Shown: positions 46,578 through 54,963 of the stretch, in pieces
Numbering within the stretch: position 1 is the first letter of the stretch
Layout of the letters: each line of letters starts with the position of its first letter
NCBI RefSeq assembly: GCF_041429775.1
Contig: NZ_CP163421.1
Span: 2,071,001 to 2,135,000, forward strand
From: Glycocaulis abyssi
GTDB lineage: Bacteria; Pseudomonadota; Alphaproteobacteria; Caulobacterales; Maricaulaceae
Length of the DNA: 64,000 nt
Direction: 5' to 3'
Translations under genes and position numbers: made by a program
The notes under the pieces: model-generated
The model's input: only the letters and a program-made list of their open reading frames with translations
Told to the model about the DNA's origin: nothing
The model's database searches: none

Positions 46578-47561
46578 ATGTCCCATCCGCCCATGCCGCC
46601 CGCCCGCCGTGTCAATGTGGGCGAGGTCACGCTCTCCGTTCACGAAGCAGGCCCCAAGGACGGCCTGCCCGTCCTGCTCCTGCATGGCTGGCCGGAGCTG
46701 GCGCTCTCCTGGGCGGCGCAGATCGAGGCACTGGCGGGCGCAGGCTACCGCGTCATCGCACCGGACAATCGCGGGTTTGGCGCGTCCGATGCGCCCCACG
46801 AGGTGAGCGCCTATCATGTCGACCGGCTGACCGGTGATATTGCGGGCCTGCTCGATGCACTGGGCATCGAGAAAGCGGTCATCGTAGGCCATGACTGGGG
46901 CGGCATCCTCATGTGGCATGCGGCCTGCCTGATCCCGGAGCGCTTTCTCGGCGCGGTGGGCGTGAACACGCCCCACCTGCCGCGCGGCTCGAAACCGCCC
47001 ACAGACGTTTTCCGCGAGATGGGCGGCGAAGAGCACTATATCGTGCGCTTCCAGGAGGATGCGGCTGACGGGATTTTCAAAGGCCGGGAAAGCGATTTCT
47101 TCGACTTCGTGTTCGGTGCCTCTTTTCCCTCCGCTGACATCGGGAAACTGCCGCCCTCTGTCACCCATCTGCCCAAGCGGTTCGAGCGCTTCATCGAACG
47201 CGGCGGGCTGAAATCGGAGGACGATGTGGTGGTGCCAAAGGAGGCGCGCGCCGAATATGCGCGTATCTACGCGGAGACAGGCTTCAGGGGCGGGGTCAAC
47301 TGGTATCGCAATTTCGATGCGAACTGGGAGCGCATGGGCGGGGTCGATCACCGGCTCTCCATGCCCTGCCTGATGATCTCTGCCGAATGCGACTACATGC
47401 TGCCGCCCAAGCTCACGGCCTGGATGCCGGCCCTCTGCAAGGATCTGGAGATGCATGTCATCGAGAACATTGGCCACTGGACCCAGTACGAGGCCCCGGA
47501 CGCGCTTAACGCCTATCTGCTGGATTGGCTGGGGCGGCGGTTTAAGGGTCTGCCCTCATAA
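46578..47561 (+). CDS. Epoxide hydrolase-type alpha/beta hydrolase
   Basis: A 327-residue soluble enzyme. Oxyanion hole LLLHGWPE, nucleophile Asp in VGHDWGG, cap-domain Tyr in NWYRNF, acid Asp in SAECDYMLPP and His in NIGHWTQYE fit epoxide hydrolases. Its last codons (KGLPS and the TAA) are contributed by the terminal inverted repeat of the MITE that follows, so insertion replaced the original C-terminus by a few residues without breaking the domain. Confidence 0.9.
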   Translation: MSHPPMPPARRVNVGEVTLSVHEAGPKDGLPVLLLHGWPELALSWAAQIEALAGAGYRVIAPDNRGFGASDAPHEVSAYHVDRLTGDIAGLLDALGIEKAVIVGHDWGGILMWHAACLIPERFLGAVGVNTPHLPRGSKPPTDVFREMGGEEHYIVRFQEDAADGIFKGRESDFFDFVFGASFPSADIGKLPPSVTHLPKRFERFIERGGLKSEDDVVVPKEARAEYARIYAETGFRGGVNWYRNFDANWERMGGVDHRLSMPCLMISAECDYMLPPKLTAWMPALCKDLEMHVIENIGHWTQYEAPDALNAYLLDWLGRRFKGLPS

Positions 47562-47811
47562 AAGGTTTGAGGCGCGGTATGTGGCCAGATTGTCCGGTTC
47601 AAGGAGCGAAACCGCCGGAAGGGCCGTCCCCTTTCAAGGTTTCGCGACGATGAAACGGGCGGTCTGGGCCATATCCTTCGGACGCGGCGGATTTTGCACC
47701 TGACGGTGTCGAGCCGCCCTTGTGGAGGAGTGCTCCACGGCGGTCGTCTCTCCTTCTCAGGCATAAAATCCGCTTCGCGCCGCGCCCGAAACCTTTTATG
47801 AGGGCAGACCC
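47546..47811. mobile_element. MITE copy 1 (266 bp)
   Basis: Terminal inverted repeats of about 32 bp (GGGTCTGCCCTCATAAAAGG at each end, 23 exact bases), flanked on both sides by TAA. The interior is homologous to the reverse complement of the element at 48142-48408, including the block CGACCGCCGTGGAGCA and the CAAGGGCGGCTCGACACCG segment. It has no transposase gene and so is non-autonomous. It provides the stop region of both the hydrolase and the toxin gene on its two sides. Confidence 0.9.
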
Positions 47812-48134
47812 TAAGCAAAGCCCAGAAACACGGCGAGAGACCGGTTCACGCTTAAAAGCGTGTCGGAATCGGCTTTGCCGATGATTTTGCCGACGCGCTC
47901 GCGGCGCACACTCATCACCTTGTCCACCATGATCTGCGAGCGGGCGCGCAGCCCGTTCTCCTCTGACGGTTCCAGCGTGATCCGCAATAGAGGCGCCTCC
48001 ACCAGCGTCGAAGAGATAAGCGCGATGGTCACCGTGGAGGTTTGTGCGAAATAATCCGCCTGCAATACCAGCGCAGGGCGCGGTTTGGCGAAATCGCCGG
48101 GCATGGCGACGGTGACGATATCGCCGCGCTTCAC
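47811..48134 (-). CDS. MazF/PemK family toxin
   Basis: A 107-residue mRNA interferase-like protein. VKRGDIVTVAMPGDFAKPRPALVLQADYF has the conserved start and the PRP(A/V)LV motif; STVTIALISSTLVEAPLLRITL and SQIMVDKVMSVRRERVGKIIG are also typical. The likely start is the GTG at 48134. The stop TAG is formed at the MITE 1 border, and MITE 2 ends 7 bp before the start codon. The antitoxin gene lies beyond MITE 2. An alternative reading starting inside MITE 2 would add ~32 residues. Confidence 0.85.
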   Translation of the reverse strand: MKRGDIVTVAMPGDFAKPRPALVLQADYFAQTSTVTIALISSTLVEAPLLRITLEPSEENGLRARSQIMVDKVMSVRRERVGKIIGKADSDTLLSVNRSLAVFLGFA

Positions 48135-48141
48135 GGCTTTA

Positions 48142-48408
48142 GGGCCTGTACTTATAAAGGTTTCGGGCGTGACGCGTAGTGGATTTGGTATCTGACAAGG
48201 AGAGACGACCGCCGTGGAGCATCTCTCCACAAGGGCGGCTCGACACCGTCAGGGATGAAATCCGCCGCGCTCCGAAGGAGTATGGCGAAAATGGTTCACT
48301 ATGGCGTCCCAGTCCCTCGAAAGCGGGAAACCCTTCCATCGGGCCTGCTCCTGATAGTGAACCATTTTCGCGCATATCACGCTCCAAACCCTTTATGAGT
48401 ACAGGCCC
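48142..48408. mobile_element. MITE copy 2 (267 bp), opposite orientation
   Basis: Inverted ends GGGCCTGTACT-type with ~21-bp arms (left continues TATAAAGGTTTCGGGCG; right is its near complement), flanked by a TA duplication. The interior aligns with copy 1 in inverse orientation and holds hairpins (GGTTCACTAT ... ATAGTGAACC). TA duplication and GGG ends fit IS630/Tc1-type mobilisation. Removing the element and one TA joins the antitoxin stop TAA to the toxin GTG with 4 bp between. Confidence 0.9.
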
Positions 48409-48617
48409 TAGCGCTCGTCCAGGTCGGCGAGCGCCGCGTCTGTAAAGGCGTTCAGCTCTGCATCTGCACGGTCGGCCTCTGCGGTACGCGCCGCCTGCTC
48501 ACGGCACGCCTCTTCAAAGCCTGGCTGGCGGGTATCGGGCACCCAGATCTGCAAGGGACGCAGGCCCGCTGCCCGCAGGGCTTCACGATGCTTGCTGACC
48601 CGTTCATTGATGCCCAT
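48408..48617 (-). CDS. MazE/PemI-like antitoxin
   Basis: A 69-residue charged protein (MGINERVSKHREALRAAGLRPLQIWVPDTRQPGFEEACR), the pattern of small antitoxins paired with PemK toxins (DUF3018-like). I start at 48617, with GGAGGG upstream; an ATG 12 bp earlier is possible. The acidic C-terminal part (ADAELNAFTDAALADLDER) would wrap the toxin. Its TAG stop now uses the TA of the MITE duplication plus the first MITE base. A GTTACATGTAAC palindrome upstream is a likely operator. Confidence 0.75.
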   Translation of the reverse strand: MGINERVSKHREALRAAGLRPLQIWVPDTRQPGFEEACREQAARTAEADRADAELNAFTDAALADLDER

Positions 48618-48631
48618 GATGCCCTCCATGC

Positions 48632-48643
48632 GTTACATGTAAC
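48632..48643. promoter_or_regulatory. Palindrome upstream of the antitoxin
   Basis: GTTACATGTAAC, a perfect 12-bp palindrome 15 bp upstream of the antitoxin start. Its position fits autoregulation by the toxin-antitoxin complex. Confidence 0.55.
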
Positions 48644-48677
48644 ACGGATTGCCTCTGACAGCAAAGTGCGCCGCCGG

Positions 48678-49529
48678 TCAGCCCCCGCTTAAGCCCGACC
48701 GGTAGCGGCGGCTGACGGGTATACGCGCACCACTGGAAAGCACGGCCACCGCGTCTCCGCTGTCGCCCGGAATGATCTCGCGCACGGCGGGGCGGGCAAC
48801 GAGGCAGGAGCGGTGGACCCGCACCGGGTCGGCGCCGGCTTCCTTCAGCAGCGTCTCCAGCCCGCCCAGCGTGATGCGCGCGAGGTGGGAGCCGGTAGGG
48901 GTGGACACCTCCACATAATTGCCTGCTGCCTCTGCCGAGATGATCTCAGCGGCAGGCAGGCGCAGCTCGCGCCCGCCGCATTTGAGCACGATGAGCGCCT
49001 CGCCCTTGGCCCGCGCATGGCCCTCTGCCAGTTCCAGCCGGTAGTCCTCGATGCGGCGAGCTAGGCGGATCACCAGTACCAGCGTGGCATAGGTGAGGAA
49101 ATCCTTGCGCGCCTCATAGATGAAGTCGCGCACCAGAAGATCGAAATAGGTGTAGCTGCCGCCGATCACGGCGGGCCATAACAGCTCGCGCAGCAGCATC
49201 ATTCCCCACACATGGGCGGTGGTGAAGGCGAGCGCCGCGATGAGGTGCAAAGGCAGGGCGACCCGCCAGCCGAGCGCCAGCGGAATGCGCCGGTCGAGCG
49301 CGATCACCGCAGGCACCAGCGCCAGCAGGACAACAAGGCTTGTCAGCTCCAGGAGCCAGGCTTGCGCCGGGTTAAAGACGGCTGCGCCGCGCGCCAGCTC
49401 GCTATTGATCGAGAGCGCATTCACCACCACCGAGGCGCTGGCAAAGGCAGCAAAGATCAGCCCGGCCTGAAGACCAGCCCGGCGTTCAGCGCGGCGCTGC
49501 GGATCGAGGGGAGTGTTGTGTGCCGTCAT
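48678..49529 (-). CDS. Membrane-anchored LytTR regulator
   Basis: A 283-residue protein. Four to five hydrophobic segments fill residues ~20-150 and a LytTR DNA-binding domain the C-terminal ~100 (IVLKCGGRELRLPAAEIISAEAAGNYVEV, VHRSCLVARPAV, ISRRYRSG-like end). There is no kinase or receiver domain, so signalling would be through the membrane part. The start is uncertain (49529 or 49541; neither has a strong ribosome site). It is divergent from an acyltransferase gene that it may control. A second protein of this design occurs at 61786-62553. Confidence 0.85.
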   Translation of the reverse strand: MTAHNTPLDPQRRAERRAGLQAGLIFAAFASASVVVNALSINSELARGAAVFNPAQAWLLELTSLVVLLALVPAVIALDRRIPLALGWRVALPLHLIAALAFTTAHVWGMMLLRELLWPAVIGGSYTYFDLLVRDFIYEARKDFLTYATLVLVIRLARRIEDYRLELAEGHARAKGEALIVLKCGGRELRLPAAEIISAEAAGNYVEVSTPTGSHLARITLGGLETLLKEAGADPVRVHRSCLVARPAVREIIPGDSGDAVAVLSSGARIPVSRRYRSGLSGG

Positions 49530-49715
49530 GGCGCGGAGCATGGCGGTGGATGGCGATTCCGGCAATGCCGCCCGTCCCTGATCAGAAGCCACTCGGCCCG
49601 GCACTGCATCGTCTGATCCCGTGAAGGGCAGGTTTCATCCCATGCCCCGCGACAAGGATTCCAGTCAGGCGCAAACGGGAAAGCAGAACCCGCTCAGCCC
49701 GCAGGACGCCTCCCC

Positions 49716-50864
49716 ATGATCGATACACCGCCCTCAGCCCGCCGCCCGGATCTTGACGCCTTGCGCGTCTTCGCCTTCGCCATGCTGATCCTCTATCACA
49801 CCGGCATGGGCTATGTGACGTGGGACTGGCACGTCAAAAGCGCCTATGAGGGCACCACGCTCGAACTGCCCATGATGTTGATGAGCCCTTGGCGCCTGCC
49901 TCTGCTCTTCTTCATTTCCGGCGTCGCAATGGCGATGCTGGCAGGAAAGCTCGGCACCGGGCGCTTCATGCTGGAGCGTGTCTGGCGGCTCTTCGTGCCG
50001 CTGGTCTTCGGCATGGCCGTGATCGTGATGCCGCAAGCCTATTTCGAGCTGCGTACAAACAGCGAGATCGAACCGGGCATACTCGCCTTCTGGCCGCACT
50101 ATCTCGATTTTGGCAGCGGATTTTCGATCACCACGCCCACGTGGAACCATCTCTGGTATGTCGCCTATATCTTCGTCTACGCGCTGATCCTGGCGCCCTT
50201 CCTGCCTCATACGGGCAAGCTGGCCAGATTGCGGCTGGAGCGGGTGTGGAGCGGGCGCTTGGGGCTTGCTGCCTTCCTCATCCTGCCCGTCCTGCCGCTC
50301 TTGCTGATCCGCTTCACGCTGGCTGACAGCTTCCCGACCACGCACAACCTGGTGTGGGACTGGGCGACTCACGCCTACTCCCTGACCTTTGTGATCTTCG
50401 GCGCACTCGCCGCGCGCTCGGAAGTCTTCTGGCAGGTGGTGGACCGGGTGGGCAGGCTGGCACTTGCCCTGACAGTCGCCGGCGGCGCGTTGCTGGCCTT
50501 TGCCTATCTCGATTTCGATGCGCGCTTTGCCGATTCCATAGAAGCCACGCTCTGGCGCACCCTGCGCCTTGCCTATGCGTGGTGGATGATCGTCACGCTG
50601 ATCTGGCTGGCCAGGCGGCTGATCCGCTCAGGCTCGGCTGTGCTCACCCGGCTCAACGTGCTGATCTTCCCGGTCTTCATCGTCCACCAGACGATCACGG
50701 TCAGCGCGATCTATCTCATCACCGCCTGGAATATCCGCCTTGGCGGGCCGGGTGAGTTTCTGCTCGTGGCCGCCATCACTCTTGCTGGCAGCTGGGCCGT
50801 GGCAGGGGCCGCATCACGCATCGCGATCCTGCGGCCCCTGATGGGTATGAAATACCGGATCTAG
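49716..50864 (+). CDS. Acyltransferase 3 family membrane protein (second copy)
   Basis: A 382-residue inner-membrane acyltransferase with ten or more helices. RRPDLDALRVFAFAMLILYHTGMGY is the typical start with the conserved R/D and His; SPWRLPLLFFISGVAMAMLAG follows, and FPVFIVHQTITV near the end is also typical. It differs from the protein at 12046-13212 and is closer to the MdoC-like branch. Divergent from a LytTR regulator. Substrate unknown. Confidence 0.85.
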   Translation: MIDTPPSARRPDLDALRVFAFAMLILYHTGMGYVTWDWHVKSAYEGTTLELPMMLMSPWRLPLLFFISGVAMAMLAGKLGTGRFMLERVWRLFVPLVFGMAVIVMPQAYFELRTNSEIEPGILAFWPHYLDFGSGFSITTPTWNHLWYVAYIFVYALILAPFLPHTGKLARLRLERVWSGRLGLAAFLILPVLPLLLIRFTLADSFPTTHNLVWDWATHAYSLTFVIFGALAARSEVFWQVVDRVGRLALALTVAGGALLAFAYLDFDARFADSIEATLWRTLRLAYAWWMIVTLIWLARRLIRSGSAVLTRLNVLIFPVFIVHQTITVSAIYLITAWNIRLGGPGEFLLVAAITLAGSWAVAGAASRIAILRPLMGMKYRI

Positions 50865-51691
50865 CCCTCTTCACCCAGGTCCGGCACCGCCACGGCGTGG
50901 AAGCCGGCATCGACGTGGAGCACTTCGCCGGTGCACGAATGGCCAAGGTCAGACAGCAGGTAGAGCGCAGCCCCGGCCACGCCTTCCATGCGGGTGTCTT
51001 CTTTGAGCATCGACCAGTCCTTGCCGGTCTTCATCAGCGTCTTGCCGCCGGAAATTCCGGCCATGGCAAGGGTGCGCATCGGACCGGCGGAGATGGCGTT
51101 CACGCGGATACCCTGCGGACCAAGATCCCTTGCGATATAGCGGGTGGAAGCTTCCAGCGCCGCCTTGGCCACGCCCATCACGTTGTAATTGGGTACCACG
51201 CGCTCTGACCCCAGATAGGTCATGGAGATCATCGCGCCGCCCCCTTCTTCGCGGCTCGGCATCAGCGCGCTGGCGCGTTTGGCCGCGTCCACAAACGAGA
51301 AGGCCGAGACGTCCATCGCCCGCTTGAAGCCTTCACGCGTCGTGTTGTGGGTGAAGGAGCCTTTCAGCTCGTCCTTGCCGGCAAAGGCAATGGCGTGGAC
51401 GAGGAAGTCCATCTTGCCCCACTTTTTCTCCAGCGCGGCAAAGCACGCGTCCATGGAGGCATCATCGGTGACATCAGCCGTGACCATGAAGGGTTCACAG
51501 GGCAGGCTTTCCACCAGCGGGCGCACGCGCTTTTCCAGCTCCTCGCCCTGATAGGAGAAGGCAAGCTCTGCGCCTTGCGCCGCGAGCTGCTGGGCAATGC
51601 CCCAGGCAATCGAGTTCTTGTTGGCCACACCCATGACAAGCCCGCGCTTGCCCTTCATCAGATTGCCGGCCGGATACACGCTGTCGCTCAT
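50861..51691 (-). CDS. fabI: Enoyl-[acyl-carrier-protein] reductase (NADH)
   Basis: Last reduction of each fatty-acid elongation round. The 276-residue SDR has the FabI-type NADH site GVANKNSIAWGIAQ, the HAIAFAGKDELKG segment and the catalytic pair in NYNVMGVAKAALE (Tyr and Lys of Y-x6-K). The end GHSCTGEVLHVDAGFHAV is conserved. I start at 51691 after GGGAGGGAC. It converges on the acyltransferase gene with a 4-bp overlap. Confidence 0.96.
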   Translation of the reverse strand: MSDSVYPAGNLMKGKRGLVMGVANKNSIAWGIAQQLAAQGAELAFSYQGEELEKRVRPLVESLPCEPFMVTADVTDDASMDACFAALEKKWGKMDFLVHAIAFAGKDELKGSFTHNTTREGFKRAMDVSAFSFVDAAKRASALMPSREEGGGAMISMTYLGSERVVPNYNVMGVAKAALEASTRYIARDLGPQGIRVNAISAGPMRTLAMAGISGGKTLMKTGKDWSMLKEDTRMEGVAGAALYLLSDLGHSCTGEVLHVDAGFHAVAVPDLGEEG

Positions 51692-51946
51692 GGGATAGTC
51701 CCTCCCGGATTGGTTATCTGCGCCGGGCGGCGATTCCAGCCCAGCGCGCATGTGTTTCCCGTCGCATAGCCGATAGGGGCTGCGGCGTCGAGCGGTACGC
51801 GTATGAACATGGCGGTCATAATGACGTCAATTTGATGGGGCTATTATAGGCGAACTGACTGGTCAGGCTGGCCAGATCATGCCAGCTTTCGGGTCACGCG
51901 CTCATCCGGGTGCGCTCCGTTCCCTGCTGAAGCCTGAGGTTTGAGT

Positions 51947-52876
51947 TTGACGAAAATCATTGCCCGCCCCCGCTCGGAAGCCATCGAGAAAAGCTGGGGC
52001 AATCTGGACTGGACCAGCGTGTTTGCCGCACTGATCTATCCGGCCATTGGTGTCATCGGCATGATCGGCGCCATCACGCTCGGCCTCGCGCTTGAGAGCC
52101 TCACTTTCCACTGGTGGTATGTGCCGCTGACCATGGCTGTCGGCGCGGTCACGCTGGTGATCTGCAATTTCGGCATCGGCGTCCTGCACCGCATCTGGCA
52201 GCACCGCTCCGGCGAGCTGAAATGGCCTGCCCAGATTCTGACCGCGCTCAATTGCGTGATCGCCATGCAGGGCCGGTTCAAGGACTGGATCAACTACCAC
52301 TCCCAGCACCACCGCCTGTCAGACAAGCCCGGCGACCCGCATAACCCGCACGAAAGCAAGGTGTGGGCGTGGTTTGGCTGGATCATCTTCCGCGACCCCA
52401 ACGATCTGGAGCGTCCGCTCGCCATGTGGCTGCGCGACATGCCGGGCGTGAAATGGGTCGATCACCACTATAACTGGCTGTCGCTGGTGGTGCATCTGGT
52501 CATCCCGGCCCTGATCTATCTGGCGGTCTTCCTGTCGGGCGGTTCGCTCCTTCTGGCCTTCCTGCTCCACGCCGCCGCCGTGACGGCGCGCGGGGTGCAG
52601 TTCCACGCAACCACGCTGGGCGTGAACGTGTTCGGTCATCTCAAGACCCCGGCCTGGCTGGACTGGACGCTCGCCCTGCTGACCGGCGGCGAGGCCATTC
52701 ACGATCATCACCACGAGCATCCCCAAAGCGCCCTGCACCTGCCGCGCAAAGGGCTCATCAACCGCGTTGTGGACTATAACGGGACCTTGCTGTTGCTGTT
52801 CGAAAAGCTGAAATGGGCCAGTGATCTGAAGATCGCGCCGCAATTTGCCGTCCAGCCAGCCATTGCACGCCGCTAG
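51947..52876 (+). CDS. Membrane fatty acid desaturase
   Basis: A 309-residue di-iron desaturase of the acyl-CoA/acyl-lipid type. Three His boxes: HRIWQH, HSQHHR and HDHHHEH; four membrane helices. I choose the TTG at 51947 because GAGG lies 7 nt upstream; no ATG is available. It introduces a double bond in membrane fatty acids, matching the neighbouring fabI. The 255 bp between fabI and this gene contain no coding potential that I can support and must hold both promoters. Confidence 0.85.
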   Translation: MTKIIARPRSEAIEKSWGNLDWTSVFAALIYPAIGVIGMIGAITLGLALESLTFHWWYVPLTMAVGAVTLVICNFGIGVLHRIWQHRSGELKWPAQILTALNCVIAMQGRFKDWINYHSQHHRLSDKPGDPHNPHESKVWAWFGWIIFRDPNDLERPLAMWLRDMPGVKWVDHHYNWLSLVVHLVIPALIYLAVFLSGGSLLLAFLLHAAAVTARGVQFHATTLGVNVFGHLKTPAWLDWTLALLTGGEAIHDHHHEHPQSALHLPRKGLINRVVDYNGTLLLLFEKLKWASDLKIAPQFAVQPAIARR

Positions 52877-52989
52877 CGCTGGGGGCCGCCATTGCGGCGG
52901 GGCATATGCGGGCCGGGATTTGCCCTGGCCGCCGCGTGCTCTACACCTGATATCAGCCAGACCCGCCACCAGCGAGGGATAACAGAGCC

Positions 52990-53487
52990 GTGCACGACCA
53001 TTTCCGCCGCTTTGCAGCCTATAATGCCTGGGCCAATGCCCGGCTCTATGATGCGGCGACTGCGCTCAAGGACACCGAGCGCAAGAAGGACGTGAAAGCC
53101 TATTTCCGCAGCCTTCACGGCACGCTCAATCATCTGCTGGTGGCCGACCGGATATGGCTCTACCGGCTGACCGGCGAAGGCGAGGCGCCCGCCCGCCTCG
53201 ACACCATTCTCTATGAAAATTTCGGTGAGCTGCGCGCCGCACGCGAAGCCGAGGATCAGCGCCTGATAGCCTATGTCGCGGGCCTTGACCCGGCCAGTTT
53301 CAATACCGTCATCCAGTACGGCAATACGCGCGGTGAGGCCAAGGAATTGCCGCTGGGCGTGATCCTCGCCCATTTGTTCAATCACCAGACCCATCATCGC
53401 GGTCAGGCCAGCCACATACTGCGCCAGCTGGGCGTCACCGAGCCGCCCTCGCTGGACCTGCTCTATTTCGCGCTACCCGCAGCGTAA
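52990..53487 (+). CDS. DinB family protein
   Basis: A 165-residue four-helix protein with a GTG start. The metal-binding His triad is visible: one in GTLNHLLVAD and two in FNHQTHHRGQ near the C-terminus. HFRRFAAYNAWANARLYDA is the usual DinB opening. The family includes bacillithiol/mycothiol-type transferases and DNA-damage-induced proteins; the role here is unknown. Confidence 0.88.
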   Translation: MHDHFRRFAAYNAWANARLYDAATALKDTERKKDVKAYFRSLHGTLNHLLVADRIWLYRLTGEGEAPARLDTILYENFGELRAAREAEDQRLIAYVAGLDPASFNTVIQYGNTRGEAKELPLGVILAHLFNHQTHHRGQASHILRQLGVTEPPSLDLLYFALPAA

Positions 53488-53876
53488 AAGGCGTCCAGCC
53501 AGCGCGTGACGCGTTTGCGGTTCACGCCAAAATCATAAAAGCCCAGCAGCGCGCGCGAATAGATGGCAAGGGCGCTAAAGCCCGGCCCCGCTTCGATGGC
53601 TTCGACCGTAATTTTGTCCGTAAATCGCCAGACCGCGCTTTTCTGCTCCAGCCCGATTTGCAAACCGCCCTCATGGACGAGGCGCGTGCGCGGTGCTTGA
53701 AGGGCAATTGCCTTGAAGCGCGCCAGCGCGTCTACAGGTGCCATCGCTACGGACAAGCTGCGCAAGTGTGGCTGCGCAAGGCTTTCATACCCTTCAGGCA
53801 GAACGAGGAACCAGCGCGGCTTGCTCGGCGGGCGCAGCGTTGCAAAATCCAGCGGGACGGGGCGATTTCGCGGCAT
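53463..53876 (-). CDS. DUF1499-like protein
   Basis: A 137-residue protein overlapping the DinB end by 25 bp in convergent orientation. FTDKITVEAIEAGPGFSALAIYSRALLGFYDFGVNRKRVTRWLDAF fits the DUF1499 C-terminal pattern (SRSRVGxxDxGxNRKR). No signal peptide is evident. Function unknown. Confidence 0.75.
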   Translation of the reverse strand: MPRNRPVPLDFATLRPPSKPRWFLVLPEGYESLAQPHLRSLSVAMAPVDALARFKAIALQAPRTRLVHEGGLQIGLEQKSAVWRFTDKITVEAIEAGPGFSALAIYSRALLGFYDFGVNRKRVTRWLDAFYAAGSAK

Positions 53877-54012
53877 GGATGGCAGCTCCTGAGATTAAAT
53901 CCTGGTCAGGTGACGCTATTTCAACCGGGTGCGGGATGACAGGTCCTGACACGCGCCCTAAACACGGGTCCGACATAGTACGAATTCCTGCCAGACCAAC
54001 GGATTTTTGACC

Positions 54013-54960
54013 ATGACAACGCCTGCCCTGGATGTCAGCGGCCTGACCAAGACCTTTTCCGGCTTTCCTGCCGTCAGGGATGTCAGCTTCTCCGTGCCGG
54101 CCGGCTCCATTACCGGCTTTCTCGGTCCCAACGGGGCGGGCAAGACGACGACGCTGCGCATGGCGCTGGGCATTATCCGTCCGGACGCAGGTGAGGCCCT
54201 GCTCTTCGGTGCGCCGCCGACGCTTAAGACGCTCGACCGGGTCGGCTTCCTGCCGGAGGAGCGCGGCGTATACCGCAAGATGACGGCCGAGCAGGTGATC
54301 GCGCTGTTTGCGCGCCTGAAGGGCGTCCCCGCCGCCGAAGCACGCCGCAGGGCAGCCGCTGCGCTGGAGCGTTTCGGTCTGGCCGCCAGCGCGGGCAAGA
54401 AGATAAAGGAACTCTCCAAGGGCATGGCCCAGAAGGTCCAGATCATCGCGGCCATCATTCACGAGCCCGATTTCATCATCCTCGATGAGCCCTTCTCCGG
54501 GCTTGATCCGGTCAATCAGGCCATGCTGGAGGATGTGATCCTCGAACAGGCGGCCGCCGGGCGCACCATATTGTTCTCCACCCATGTCATGGCGCAGGCC
54601 GAGCGCATCTGCGACCGTATCGTGCTGATGGCGCGCGGGGAGAAGATATTCGATGGCAAGGTCGATGAGGCACTGGCCGTCGTGCCGCGCCTTGTCACGA
54701 TTGGTGTTGATTCTGACGATGATATCAGCGCCCTCCTCTCAAAGTTTGGCGAGGTTGAGCGGCTGGAAAACGATGCCGACGGGGCCGCGCTCTGGCAGAT
54801 CGCCCTGAAACCGGGCATCGACCCGCAGCACGTGCTTCGCGCCTGCGTGGAAGCGGGCGTGCGCCTTACACGCTTCGAGCCTGTACGGCCTCATCTTCAC
54901 GACGCCTTTGTCCGGCTGGTATCGGCCAGCGATCCTCTCCAGCCCGTGGAAGGCCAGTAA
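54013..54960 (+). CDS. ABC-2 exporter, ATP-binding protein (NatA-like)
   Basis: A 315-residue ATPase: Walker A GPNGAGKT, signature LSKGMAQKVQ, Walker B FIILDEPFSGLDP, H-loop STHVM. The C-terminal ~90 residues form the extra domain of the NatA/DrrA type. It powers the permease encoded 3 bp downstream; together they likely extrude Na+, a drug or a lipid. Confidence 0.9.
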   Translation: MTTPALDVSGLTKTFSGFPAVRDVSFSVPAGSITGFLGPNGAGKTTTLRMALGIIRPDAGEALLFGAPPTLKTLDRVGFLPEERGVYRKMTAEQVIALFARLKGVPAAEARRRAAAALERFGLAASAGKKIKELSKGMAQKVQIIAAIIHEPDFIILDEPFSGLDPVNQAMLEDVILEQAAAGRTILFSTHVMAQAERICDRIVLMARGEKIFDGKVDEALAVVPRLVTIGVDSDDDISALLSKFGEVERLENDADGAALWQIALKPGIDPQHVLRACVEAGVRLTRFEPVRPHLHDAFVRLVSASDPLQPVEGQ

Positions 54961-54963
54961 GCC

